A stretch of 64,000 nucleotides of DNA from Neopararhizobium haloflavum (lineage in GTDB: Bacteria > Pseudomonadota > Alphaproteobacteria > Rhizobiales > Rhizobiaceae). The stretch is taken from NCBI RefSeq assembly GCF_002750855.1, contig NZ_NWUC01000010.1, forward strand, positions 1 through 64,000, in the 5' to 3' direction. The notes under the pieces are model-generated. The model made no database searches. It was given only the letters and a program-made list of their open reading frames with translations, and was not told the origin of the DNA. Shown here piece by piece: positions 52,025 through 60,025 of the stretch (position 1 is the stretch's first letter; each line of letters begins with the position of its first letter). The position numbers were made by a program, and so were the translations under genes.

Positions 52025-53369
52025 ACGTCTCGTCCGCTCGCCGCCTGACGAGCGACAGAAGCGTCAAGCCGCGCAGGCCCAGGAAGACGTTGAACGCGGC
52101 CCAAAGGCCGTGATTGCCGGTGGATGGCACGATCAGCCAGAGCATCAGCAAATAAAGTACCAGCGACACCAGCATCATGTTGCGCATGTCGCGTGACCAT
52201 GTCGCGCCGATGAAGACGCCATCCATCTGGAAGGCGAGCACGCCGGAGAGCGCGCTCAGTGCCGCCCAGACCAGATATGTATCGGCAGCCTCCCTGACGT
52301 CCGGCGCAGTGGTCATGACATCGATCAGGATCGGCCCGGCAAGGAGGAAACTGGCTGCACCGATCCCCGACAGGATAAAGCCCCAGAAAATCGTGAGCCG
52401 GATCGCCTTGTCGAACGCGGCCCGGTGATTGGCGCCGATTGCGCGACCGCCGATCTGTTCGGCGGCTGTGGCGAGCCCGTCGAGATAGAAGCTCGCGACG
52501 AAGAAGAAATTCATCAGCACCGCATTGGCCGCAAGAACGACCGGCCCGAACTGGACGCCCGCCCGCGTGAAGAAGGCGAACGCCGCCAGAAGCGCCATCG
52601 ACCGGATCATGATGTCGCGGTTGAGCGACATCAGCCGCAACAGTGACTGGCGATTGCCGATTGTCGCCCAGCCGGGCGTTGCTGACCTGTCAAACCGGCT
52701 CCAGATGAAGAGGAAGCCGCCGAGGGCCCCAGTGAGTTCCGCGATGACAGTGCCCCACGCGACACCGGCCAGCCCCCAACCCAGCCCGAGTCCGAGCCAG
52801 AGCGACAGTACGACGTTGCTGCCGTTGATCGCGGCTTGCAGCAGCAGTCCGATCGTTCCCTCCCCCCGGCCAAGCACGAATCCGAGGATGGCATAATTGA
52901 CGAGGGCGGCCGGTGCGGACCAAAGCCGAATGGCGACATAGGATTCGGTGGCGGCGCGCACGTCCGGGCCCGGGTCCATGAATGCAAGGCCGGCCGCCAT
53001 GATCAACGGGCCGGCCAGCAGGATCGCGGTGCCGATGATCATCGCCAATGTCAGCGACCGCCAGAAGACCGCCTGCTCCTCGCGCCCGTCATCACGGCCG
53101 AAGGCCTGGGCCACGAGGCCTGTCGTCGCCGAGCGCAGAAAATTGAAGGTCGCGAAGACGACATCGAATATGATCGCACCGACAGCCAGTCCGCCGATCA
53201 GCGCTGCCTGGCCCAATTGTCCCACGACCGCCGTGTCCGTCAGCCCGATCAGCGGCGTCGTGATGAAGGCAAGCGTCATTGGCAGCGCAATGGCGACCAC
53301 CGAACGGTTGGTTACCTCGAATGGGCGCGAGGCCGAAGCTGTCGCCTCACTGGGCGGGCGATTGCGCAC
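52014..53369 (-). CDS. MATE-family efflux transporter (DinF-like)
   Basis: This membrane protein of about 451 residues with 12 helices exports compounds using Na+ or H+. MATE patterns are present in two halves: LPMTLAFITTPLIGLTDTAVVG and AQAFGRDDGREEQAVFW, and later GRAIGANHRAAFDKAIR. I place the start at GTG 53369 (AGGA upstream); a longer form from 53426 is open. It is divergent from the deacetylase gene with about 115 bases between. Confidence 0.9.
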   Translation of the reverse strand: MRNRPPSEATASASRPFEVTNRSVVAIALPMTLAFITTPLIGLTDTAVVGQLGQAALIGGLAVGAIIFDVVFATFNFLRSATTGLVAQAFGRDDGREEQAVFWRSLTLAMIIGTAILLAGPLIMAAGLAFMDPGPDVRAATESYVAIRLWSAPAALVNYAILGFVLGRGEGTIGLLLQAAINGSNVVLSLWLGLGLGWGLAGVAWGTVIAELTGALGGFLFIWSRFDRSATPGWATIGNRQSLLRLMSLNRDIMIRSMALLAAFAFFTRAGVQFGPVVLAANAVLMNFFFVASFYLDGLATAAEQIGGRAIGANHRAAFDKAIRLTIFWGFILSGIGAASFLLAGPILIDVMTTAPDVREAADTYLVWAALSALSGVLAFQMDGVFIGATWSRDMRNMMLVSLVLYLLMLWLIVPSTGNHGLWAAFNVFLGLRGLTLLSLVRRRADETFTP

Positions 53370-53484
53370 TGCGATCGATCCTGCTGGAAAATGCAGCAAC
53401 CTTGCCGCTCGCGCGCCGATTCGCAAGGGCCGTCAGCGCCCATGCACCCTCCCCGCGAGCGCCTTGCGCCCTATAACCGCAGAC

Positions 53485-54381
53485 ATGATCCTGCCCATCG
53501 TTCACACGCCGTCCTATGATGCGAACTTTCCGGCCCATCATCGCTTTCCGATGGGCAAGTACACAAGGCTCGCCGAAATCCTGAAGGTAGAAGGCCTCGC
53601 CCCGCGCGGTTTCCTCCAGCCGGACTTCCTGCAGGAAACGGCGCTCAAGCTTGCGCACGACCCGATCTATGTCGATCAGGTGATCGCCTGCGCAGTCCCC
53701 GAGAGCATCGAGAAGGTGATCGGCTTTCCCGTTTCCGAGCGCGTTTCGCGGCGCGCCCGTGCCGCCGCGGCGGGCACGCTCCTTGCCGCTCGGGTCGCGC
53801 TCGAACAGGGCCTAGCCTGCAACACGGCCGGCGGCAGTCATCATGCCCGGCGTGCACACGGCGCCGGCTTCTGCACGTTCAACGATGTCGGCGTGACAGC
53901 ATCGCAACTTTTGAGCGAAGGCACCATCGGCGCCGCACTGGTCGTCGACCTCGATGTGCACCAGGGTGACGGCACGGCGGACATCTTCCGCGACGAAGCC
54001 CGTGTGTTCACGCTTTCCATTCATGCCGAGCGCAACTATCCGCATAACAAGATCGCTTCCGACATGGATATCGGACTGCCCGACGACGTGAAGGACGACG
54101 CCTATCTCGAGGTTGTCGCGCACGCTCTGGCAGGGCTTGGCGGCTTTGCACCGGACATCGTCTTCTACAATGCCGGCATCGATCCGCACGAGGAAGATCG
54201 CCTTGGCCGGCTGTCGCTGACGAATGACGGGTTGGCGCGGCGCGACCGCATGGTGATCAGCCACTTCCGTGAACGCGGCATCCCGGTCTGCGGCGTGATC
54301 GGCGGCGGGTACGGAAAGGATGTCGAGGCACTCGCCTGGCGGCATGCCATCCTGTTTCGCGAAGCTTTCAAACTGGCGTGA
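53485..54381 (+). CDS. Histone deacetylase-superfamily enzyme
   Basis: This 298-residue zinc enzyme belongs to the arginase/deacetylase fold. Catalytic residues are seen: His pair in GGSHHARRAHGAGFC, zinc ligands in VVDLDVHQGDGTADIF and NAGIDPHEEDRLG, and GGGYGKDVEAL for the transition-state Tyr. The length and motifs fit the HDAC11-like bacterial class, which act on acyl-lysine or acylpolyamines. The target is unknown. The start is ATG 53485. Confidence 0.9.
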   Translation: MILPIVHTPSYDANFPAHHRFPMGKYTRLAEILKVEGLAPRGFLQPDFLQETALKLAHDPIYVDQVIACAVPESIEKVIGFPVSERVSRRARAAAAGTLLAARVALEQGLACNTAGGSHHARRAHGAGFCTFNDVGVTASQLLSEGTIGAALVVDLDVHQGDGTADIFRDEARVFTLSIHAERNYPHNKIASDMDIGLPDDVKDDAYLEVVAHALAGLGGFAPDIVFYNAGIDPHEEDRLGRLSLTNDGLARRDRMVISHFRERGIPVCGVIGGGYGKDVEALAWRHAILFREAFKLA

Positions 54382-54384
54382 TGG

Positions 54385-54870
54385 CTACCGGCCCGACAGA
54401 ACCATCGCCCAATAAGGCTCCCCACCATTATTCGGATCATAGGCAACGGCGACGCCGACACCGGTGAAACGCTCGTCGAGCGTGTTGCGTCGGTGGCTGG
54501 CCGACACCTCCCAGGCACGCAGCGCGCGCTCGACCGTGTCCTGTCCGGTTGCAATGTTTTCAGCAGCCGGCAAGGCAACATCCTGGCGTTTCATCCGGCG
54601 CGGAAAATCCGCCCCGAGCCCGATATTGTGCGCCATCTGCCGGTTCTCGGCCATGGTCCGGGCATGCTCGAGTGCTGCCGCCGAGGCAGCCCGGTCGTGG
54701 CGCAGAGCCGTCTGACCGTTGGAGAGCCTGAAAGCGTTGATCCGCTCGATCGCCTCAGACGTTACGATGCGCCCCTCGACCGAGCGGGAGGACAGCGAGC
54801 CGCAGCCGGCAAGAGCTGCCAGCAGGAACGCCCCGCCGGATGCGAGAAGGGTACGACGCTCGAATGGCAA
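54385..54870 (-). CDS. CAP-domain lipoprotein
   Basis: This 161-residue protein carries a lipoprotein signal (TLLASGGAFLLAALAGC, lipobox LAGC) and a CAP/SCP domain (INAFRLSNGQTALRHD, HARTMAENRQMAHNI, AENIATGQDTVERALRAWEV, SASHRRNTLDERFTGVGVA). Bacterial CAP proteins are extracytoplasmic with unclear function. I take TTG 54870 as start, since no ATG precedes the signal peptide in frame. It follows the DUF6460-like gene by five bases in the same direction. Confidence 0.78.
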   Translation of the reverse strand: MPFERRTLLASGGAFLLAALAGCGSLSSRSVEGRIVTSEAIERINAFRLSNGQTALRHDRAASAAALEHARTMAENRQMAHNIGLGADFPRRMKRQDVALPAAENIATGQDTVERALRAWEVSASHRRNTLDERFTGVGVAVAYDPNNGGEPYWAMVLSGR

Positions 54871-54875
54871 AGAGG

Positions 54876-55154
54876 TCAGTTCCGGTAGCTGAAGACACGC
54901 AGGACAAGGAAGATCGGGATAACCACCAATGCGCCAAGGGCGAGATAGCGCCCGACACTGCCGAACGCTTCGAAACCCAGATCCCACAGATAGAGGACGA
55001 AGTTCCGCAGCCAGTAATAGACGTCCATCGGATACCAGTTCATCGCGCTCATGATGACGCCGACAATGAACGACACGATCAAGAGCTTGATCACCGTGCG
55101 GCCCGGTGTGTCCCCTAGAAATCGCGTTACCCTGCCCGACATTGCGCTGCCCAT
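54876..55154 (-). CDS. DUF6460-like small membrane protein
   Basis: This 92-residue protein has two membrane helices (VIKLLIVSFIVGVIMSAM and YLALGALVVIPIFLVLRV). The segment between (WYPMDVYYWLRNFVLYLWDLGF) matches the pattern of DUF6460 proteins of Hyphomicrobiales. The start may be ATG 55154 or ATG 55142; no good ribosome site is visible. It is just upstream of the CAP-domain lipoprotein gene. Confidence 0.68.
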   Translation of the reverse strand: MGSAMSGRVTRFLGDTPGRTVIKLLIVSFIVGVIMSAMNWYPMDVYYWLRNFVLYLWDLGFEAFGSVGRYLALGALVVIPIFLVLRVFSYRN

Positions 55155-55259
55155 CACTGACTGTCGCGAAGCCGACGCGGCCCGCTCTCATTCGCGCAGT
55201 TAGGTTCTCATTGCGGCCTTGGCAAGGCGTTACGCGTGTAAGGCCGTTGGCATCCACCC

Positions 55260-56894
55260 TCAGGGCAGCATCTTCTCCAGTGTCTCCAGCGTATCCGCCT
55301 CACGCGCCGGCTTGTCCCAGCGAAGACGCGATATCCGGGGAAAGCGCATCGCCACGCCCGACTTGTGCCGCGCCGATCGGTTGAGCCCCTCGAAGGCGAT
55401 TTCGAGCACCAGGCCCGTCTTTAAGTTGGCGCGCACGGAACGCACCGGCCCGAAGCGCTCTACAGTGTTGTCGCGCACATATTTGTCGATCTGCTTCAGT
55501 TCCTCGTCGGTGAAACCGAAATAGGCCTTGCCGACAGGCACCAGCTCACCGTCTTCCGGAACGCCCTTCCAGACCCCGAATGTATAGTCCGAATAAAAGC
55601 TCGAACGCTTGCCGTGGCCGCGTTGGGCGTACATCAGCACGGCATCGATGAGAAACGGCTCCCGCTTCCATTTGAACCAAGGTCCGCGCGGCCTTCCGGG
55701 AACATACGCGCTGTCCCAGCGCTTCAGCATCAAACCCTCGATGATCGGATGAGGCGGCTCGCTGCGGAAATCGACGATCTGCGACCAGTCGTCGAACGGC
55801 ACCAGCGGCGAAATGTCGAAGCGTTCCGGATCGAGATGCTGCACGAAACGCTCCAGCCGGCGGCGGCGCTCACGAAACGGCTCGGCCCGAACATCCCGAT
55901 CGCCGTCCTGCATGAGGTCGTAGGCGCGGATGAAGGCCGGGTAGGATTCGATCGTTTTCGCCGAGACGATCTTGCGGTTCAGCCGTTGTTGAAGGTCCCC
56001 GAAACTGCCGATCTCGATACGCTGTCGCCCGTCATCGAGAAGATCCCCGCTGCGATGACCGACAAGCAGTTCGCCGTCCATCGATCCTTCGAAATTAAGA
56101 TGCTCCATAAGGTCTGGAAAAGTCGCCGAGATATCGTCGCCGGTGCGGGTATAAAGACGCCTGACACCGCCCTCGGCCGTCGCCTGCACGCGGATACCGT
56201 CCCATTTCCATTCGGCGGCGTAGTCGGCAGGATCGAGTTTGTCGAGATCGCCATCCTCGATCGCCGTTGCCAGCATCACCGGGCGGAAGGGCGCGGCGGC
56301 GAGATTGGCGGGTTTGTCGGTGTGACCCTCGAGCCAGGCAAAAAGCGGCAGATAGGGAATGTCGAGACCGTGCCATAGCTCCTCGATCGCCGTCACGTCG
56401 ACCTTGCCGAAATCAGCCAGCGCTTGCTTGGCAAGCCGCGCGGAAACGCCGATCCGCATTCCGCCGGTCACCAGCTTGATCAGCGCGTAGCGGCCGGACG
56501 CATCCAGCCGGTCCAACCAATCGGCCACCAGGGCCGGCGCCTTGGCGCGCGTTGCCGCATGCAGTGTCTCGACCACCTCAAGAAGCGTCGGCGCATCGTT
56601 CGCACCCTGGGGCCGATCTTCCCCGACGGGCCAGATCAGGGCGATGGTCTCAGCCAGATCGCCCAAGTAATCATACGACAGGGCGAAGAGGACCGGATCG
56701 ACCCGTTCCTCGACAAGGCCCCGGAGCATGGCCGGCTTGATCGAGGCGATCGAAAGATCACGCGTGATCGCCGCCAGCGCCAGCCCCCGTTCGGGATCGG
56801 GCACCTCGTTGAAATAATCGACCATCAGCTTGAGCTTGCCGTTGCGCGACGGCGTCAGGACCAGCCGGTCGAGTAGCTCGGCGAACCGTTTCAT
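55260..56894 (-). CDS. ATP-dependent DNA ligase, ligase-associated damage response type
   Basis: This 544-residue enzyme seals nicks. An N-terminal DNA-binding domain (1-200) is followed by the nucleotidyltransferase domain with motif I Lys230 (EWKWDGIRVQA), GSMDGELLVG, EGLMLKRWDSAYVPGR and a C-terminal OB fold (PVGKAYFGFTDEELKQID). It fits the PP_1105-type ligase linked to cisplatin damage, which is encoded with an exonuclease, an Lhr-core helicase and a phosphoesterase, all found here. The start is ATG 56894; it follows the DUF4893-like gene by 13 bases. Confidence 0.93.
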   Translation of the reverse strand: MKRFAELLDRLVLTPSRNGKLKLMVDYFNEVPDPERGLALAAITRDLSIASIKPAMLRGLVEERVDPVLFALSYDYLGDLAETIALIWPVGEDRPQGANDAPTLLEVVETLHAATRAKAPALVADWLDRLDASGRYALIKLVTGGMRIGVSARLAKQALADFGKVDVTAIEELWHGLDIPYLPLFAWLEGHTDKPANLAAAPFRPVMLATAIEDGDLDKLDPADYAAEWKWDGIRVQATAEGGVRRLYTRTGDDISATFPDLMEHLNFEGSMDGELLVGHRSGDLLDDGRQRIEIGSFGDLQQRLNRKIVSAKTIESYPAFIRAYDLMQDGDRDVRAEPFRERRRRLERFVQHLDPERFDISPLVPFDDWSQIVDFRSEPPHPIIEGLMLKRWDSAYVPGRPRGPWFKWKREPFLIDAVLMYAQRGHGKRSSFYSDYTFGVWKGVPEDGELVPVGKAYFGFTDEELKQIDKYVRDNTVERFGPVRSVRANLKTGLVLEIAFEGLNRSARHKSGVAMRFPRISRLRWDKPAREADTLETLEKMLP

Positions 56895-56907
56895 CGCACC
56901 GTGCGTC

Positions 56908-57831
56908 TCATTGCGCGGGCACCAGTTCGATGACCTCGAAGAAGGTCGGATCGGGCGGCGCCATGCCGCGGCTCTGGCCCGAAACGAGATAGAGCGTACC
57001 CCCGTCCGCGAGCGCCACGCCGACCTTGTTGCCGAAATTGTCGTTTTCGCCATTCGTGGGCGCGTCGCGATCGTAGGTGGTCTGCGCATGGTCCTCGAGG
57101 AAGGTACGGCCCATATAGGCCCGCACGCCGTCGGCCCATGGGAAAAGCCCCGCGGTCAAACGCTCGCCGCTGACCTTGCGCACTTCCATGCCGCCCTCGT
57201 TCTCCTCGATCTCGCATCGGTGCGTTCCCACGCGGCGCGCGCCCTGATCCAGGAACCCATACCAATACACCGTGCAGCGGTAGGAACCGGGGACGACCAC
57301 CGTATAGTCGAGATCGGGAGCGCCGCTCGAGACGAGGTCCGCGATCCGGTCGGTCTCGCTATCGTGGGCTTCGTCGCGCGCATCAAGGTCTTCCAGCGTT
57401 GCGGCCACTCGAGCGGACAAATCCCTGATCGAATGAAGGTCCTCTTGCGCCATCAAGCCCTCGGTCTGCTGGCATGCCGCATCGCAGCCCGATTGGGCGG
57501 CGTCGGGCGCGCTGGTCATCGTCTCGGGCGCACCTTCTGCAAGGGGCGGAATAGGGTTGCCCAGTTCCACGACCTTGCTCGCCTTGTCCATGACACAGAC
57601 CCGCTCGACGCGCTCGCCGTCTTCGCTGCCGCTGACGACGGCAAGCCCATAGGTCTGTGATCCGAACGGATCGACCCGGATTTCCGGTTCGATCATGCGC
57701 TCACTCGCAAGGGCCAGACATTCCCGCGTGATGGAGAGGCGAAATTCGTCCCAGGCAGCGGGCGATGCCGCAAGGGCGGGCGCGGTGAAGCTGGCCGATG
57801 CAAGGGCCGCAAGCAGTACCGAACGCAACAT
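56908..57831 (-). CDS. DUF4893-like secreted protein
   Basis: This 307-residue protein has a signal peptide (MLRSVLLAALASASFTAPALA) and a C-terminal domain resembling DUF4893 (VVVPGSYRCTVYWYGF, VRKVSGERLTAGLFPWADG, and a closing FFEVIELVPAQ). Two cysteine pairs suggest disulphides. Function is unknown. It sits between two DNA repair genes on the same strand with gaps of 13 and 32 bases, so it is probably co-transcribed with them. AAAGGA precedes ATG 57831. Confidence 0.72.
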   Translation of the reverse strand: MLRSVLLAALASASFTAPALAASPAAWDEFRLSITRECLALASERMIEPEIRVDPFGSQTYGLAVVSGSEDGERVERVCVMDKASKVVELGNPIPPLAEGAPETMTSAPDAAQSGCDAACQQTEGLMAQEDLHSIRDLSARVAATLEDLDARDEAHDSETDRIADLVSSGAPDLDYTVVVPGSYRCTVYWYGFLDQGARRVGTHRCEIEENEGGMEVRKVSGERLTAGLFPWADGVRAYMGRTFLEDHAQTTYDRDAPTNGENDNFGNKVGVALADGGTLYLVSGQSRGMAPPDPTFFEVIELVPAQ

Positions 57832-57863
57832 GATGAATTCCTTTGATGTATCGGGGTCAAAAA

Positions 57864-58874
57864 TCACTCGGCTTCATCCTCGTAACCGATCAGGTGAAGC
57901 GGACGGGCGCGGATGCCTTTCGTTTCGCACCAGCGCACCAGCGCCTCCTCGCGCCCATGCGTCACCCATACCTCGGAAGGCGCGATGGTGGTGATGGTGT
58001 CCACCAGTTCGTCCCAGTCCGCATGGTCCGAGAGGATCAGCGGCAGCTCGACACCGCGCTGCTTGGCCCGTTGCCGCACCCGCATCCAGCCTGATGCGAA
58101 GCAGGAGACCGGATCGGGAAACCGCCGCGCCCACCGGTCTGCGAATGCCGATGGCGGCCCGACGACGATCGCGGCGGCAAATGCGCCTTTGCTTGCGTTA
58201 TCGACTGTGGCAGGAGCGAGCGGGCCGAGCGCAATGCCCTGGCTTTCGTAATAGTCGCAGAGCGTCTTGAGCGCCCCGTGGATATAGATCGTGTCCTCAT
58301 GCCCTTCATCGCGCAAAAGACGGATGACGCGCTGGGCCTTGCCAAGTGCATAGGCACCGACAAGATGCGCCCGATCCGGGAACTGTCGCAGCGAACGCAG
58401 CAGCTTCTGGATTTCGGCGCGGTCGTCCGGGTGTCGAAAGACCGGCAGCGCGAAGGTTGCTTCGGTTATGAACACATCGCAGGCGATCGGCTCGAAGGCT
58501 GCGCAGGTCGGATCGGGCCGCGGCTTGTAGTCGCCCGAGGCGACAATTTTCATTCCGTCCTTCGCAACCGCGATCTGCGCCGAGCCAAGGACATGGCCGG
58601 CCGGATGGAAGGAGACGTCCACCCCGTTGATCGTCAGCGCTTCGCCCAAGGCGGCCACTTGCCGCTCCTTGGCGAAATCCGCACCGTATCGGATCGCCAT
58701 GATGTCCAGCGTCTGCGCCGTTGCCAGGACGCGCACATTGCCGGGCCGCGCATGGTCGGCATGCCCGTGTGTCACGAGGGCGCGCTCGACCGGCCGCACC
58801 GGATCGATGTAGAAATCGCCGGGCGGACAATAGAGGCCTTCCGGCCTTGGTTGCAGAAGATCTTCAGGGCGCAT
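57864..58874 (-). CDS. Ligase-associated DNA damage response exonuclease
   Basis: This 336-residue protein is a metallo-beta-lactamase/beta-CASP nuclease related to SNM1 and to mRNA 3'-processing factors. The metal motif HGHADH is at residues 36-41, with the later FHPAGHVLGSAQI, ASGDYKPRPDP and LILSDHADWDEL. Family members act as DNA exonucleases in the four-gene repair set. It is first of the - strand arm of this set. The gap to the divergent methyltransferase (about 100 bases) should hold promoters for both. Confidence 0.92.
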   Translation of the reverse strand: MRPEDLLQPRPEGLYCPPGDFYIDPVRPVERALVTHGHADHARPGNVRVLATAQTLDIMAIRYGADFAKERQVAALGEALTINGVDVSFHPAGHVLGSAQIAVAKDGMKIVASGDYKPRPDPTCAAFEPIACDVFITEATFALPVFRHPDDRAEIQKLLRSLRQFPDRAHLVGAYALGKAQRVIRLLRDEGHEDTIYIHGALKTLCDYYESQGIALGPLAPATVDNASKGAFAAAIVVGPPSAFADRWARRFPDPVSCFASGWMRVRQRAKQRGVELPLILSDHADWDELVDTITTIAPSEVWVTHGREEALVRWCETKGIRARPLHLIGYEDEAE

Positions 58875-58971
58875 CTGGTTCTAGATAAGGCGCCAGGAGT
58901 GCGGCGAAAAGGCGCTTGCCTGTTGCAACGTTTGAGCGCATAGCAGCGCCGCCCTCCTGCTAGGCCTGTTC

Positions 58972-59982
58972 ATGACACCGAAAAATCTCACTTCCGGCGA
59001 CCTTGTCGCCGACCGCCGCGCGGACTACGCGCGCATGCTGGCCGATGCCGGTGATGCTGCTGCTGCCGCCGATCTCATGGGCCAGGCGCTGGCGATCGCC
59101 CCCGACTGGCCGGCCGGCTGGTTTCAGCTTGGGCGCTACGCAGAGAGGGCGGGTCTCATCGAGACGGCCGGCGCGGCTTACCGCGAAGTCCTCAGCCTGT
59201 GCGATCACGACGTTTTCGGCGCGGAACTCAAGCTTGCCGCGCTTGGCTGCGCGGCGATGCCGAGCCAGCCGCCGAGCCGCTATGTCGAAAGGCTGTTCGA
59301 CGACTACGCCGCACGTTTCGACAAGGCTCTTGTCGAAGGGCTCGGCTATTCCATTCCCGAAAAGCTCGCCGATCTCATTTTCTCCCATGCCCCCGATCAG
59401 TTCGCGACAGCGATCGATCTTGGCTGTGGCACCGGGCTTCTCGGCGAGCGCATTCGCCACCGCGTATCCTTTCTCAAGGGCTACGACCTGTCGCGCGGCA
59501 TGCTGGTGAAGGCGCAGGAAAAGAAGATCTACGACGTCCTGGCACAAGCCGATCTCAAACATTCGGCACAGCAAGGCGGCGTCCCGCTGCCCCAGGACAG
59601 TCAGCAACGCGCCGACCTCGTGACGGCAGCCGACGTTCTCATGTATTTCGGCGATCTGACCCCGGTCTTCCAAACCGCCGCTTCCGTCATGGTTCCAGGC
59701 GGACTTTTCGCATTCTCCGTGGAGGACGACGAAGCCGATCGATGCTGGGACCTGCGGGCCTCGCTGCGCTTTGCGCACGGCGAGAGCTACGTGCGGCAGC
59801 TCTGCGCGCAAAATGGCTTCGAGGTTGTCGAGATGCGGCGCAGCCCCATCCGGCGCGATGGCGAGGAGACCATCATCGGCCTCTTGACGCTGACCCGCCG
59901 CATCGCATCGCTGCCTACGCTTGCGACACCGGTGGACGCGCAGACGATCTCGCCCGTTCAGGAAGGTCCGCTCCTCCACTAA
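58972..59982 (+). CDS. TPR and SAM-dependent methyltransferase protein
   Basis: This 336-residue protein has two or three TPR-like helical repeats at residues 10-95 (AAAADLMGQALAIAPDWPAG) and then a class I methyltransferase domain with the SAM loop AIDLGCGTGLLGERI, GYDLSRGMLVKA and ADVLMYFGDLTPVF. The YAARFDKALVEGLGYSIPEKL segment resembles other proteins of this type. Target unknown. It lies between the two arms of the DNA repair set and is followed 43 bases later by the helicase gene. Confidence 0.85.
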   Translation: MTPKNLTSGDLVADRRADYARMLADAGDAAAAADLMGQALAIAPDWPAGWFQLGRYAERAGLIETAGAAYREVLSLCDHDVFGAELKLAALGCAAMPSQPPSRYVERLFDDYAARFDKALVEGLGYSIPEKLADLIFSHAPDQFATAIDLGCGTGLLGERIRHRVSFLKGYDLSRGMLVKAQEKKIYDVLAQADLKHSAQQGGVPLPQDSQQRADLVTAADVLMYFGDLTPVFQTAASVMVPGGLFAFSVEDDEADRCWDLRASLRFAHGESYVRQLCAQNGFEVVEMRRSPIRRDGEETIIGLLTLTRRIASLPTLATPVDAQTISPVQEGPLLH

Positions 59983-60025
59983 GCGAAGCTTGGCGAATGC
60001 ACCCGGCCGGCCTACCTGTTAGGCC

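Noticed and set aside
54385-55257. A 290-codon version of the CAP-domain protein
   Set aside because: The first 129 codons overlap the DUF6460-like gene and look like noise; the lipoprotein signal sets the start near 54870.
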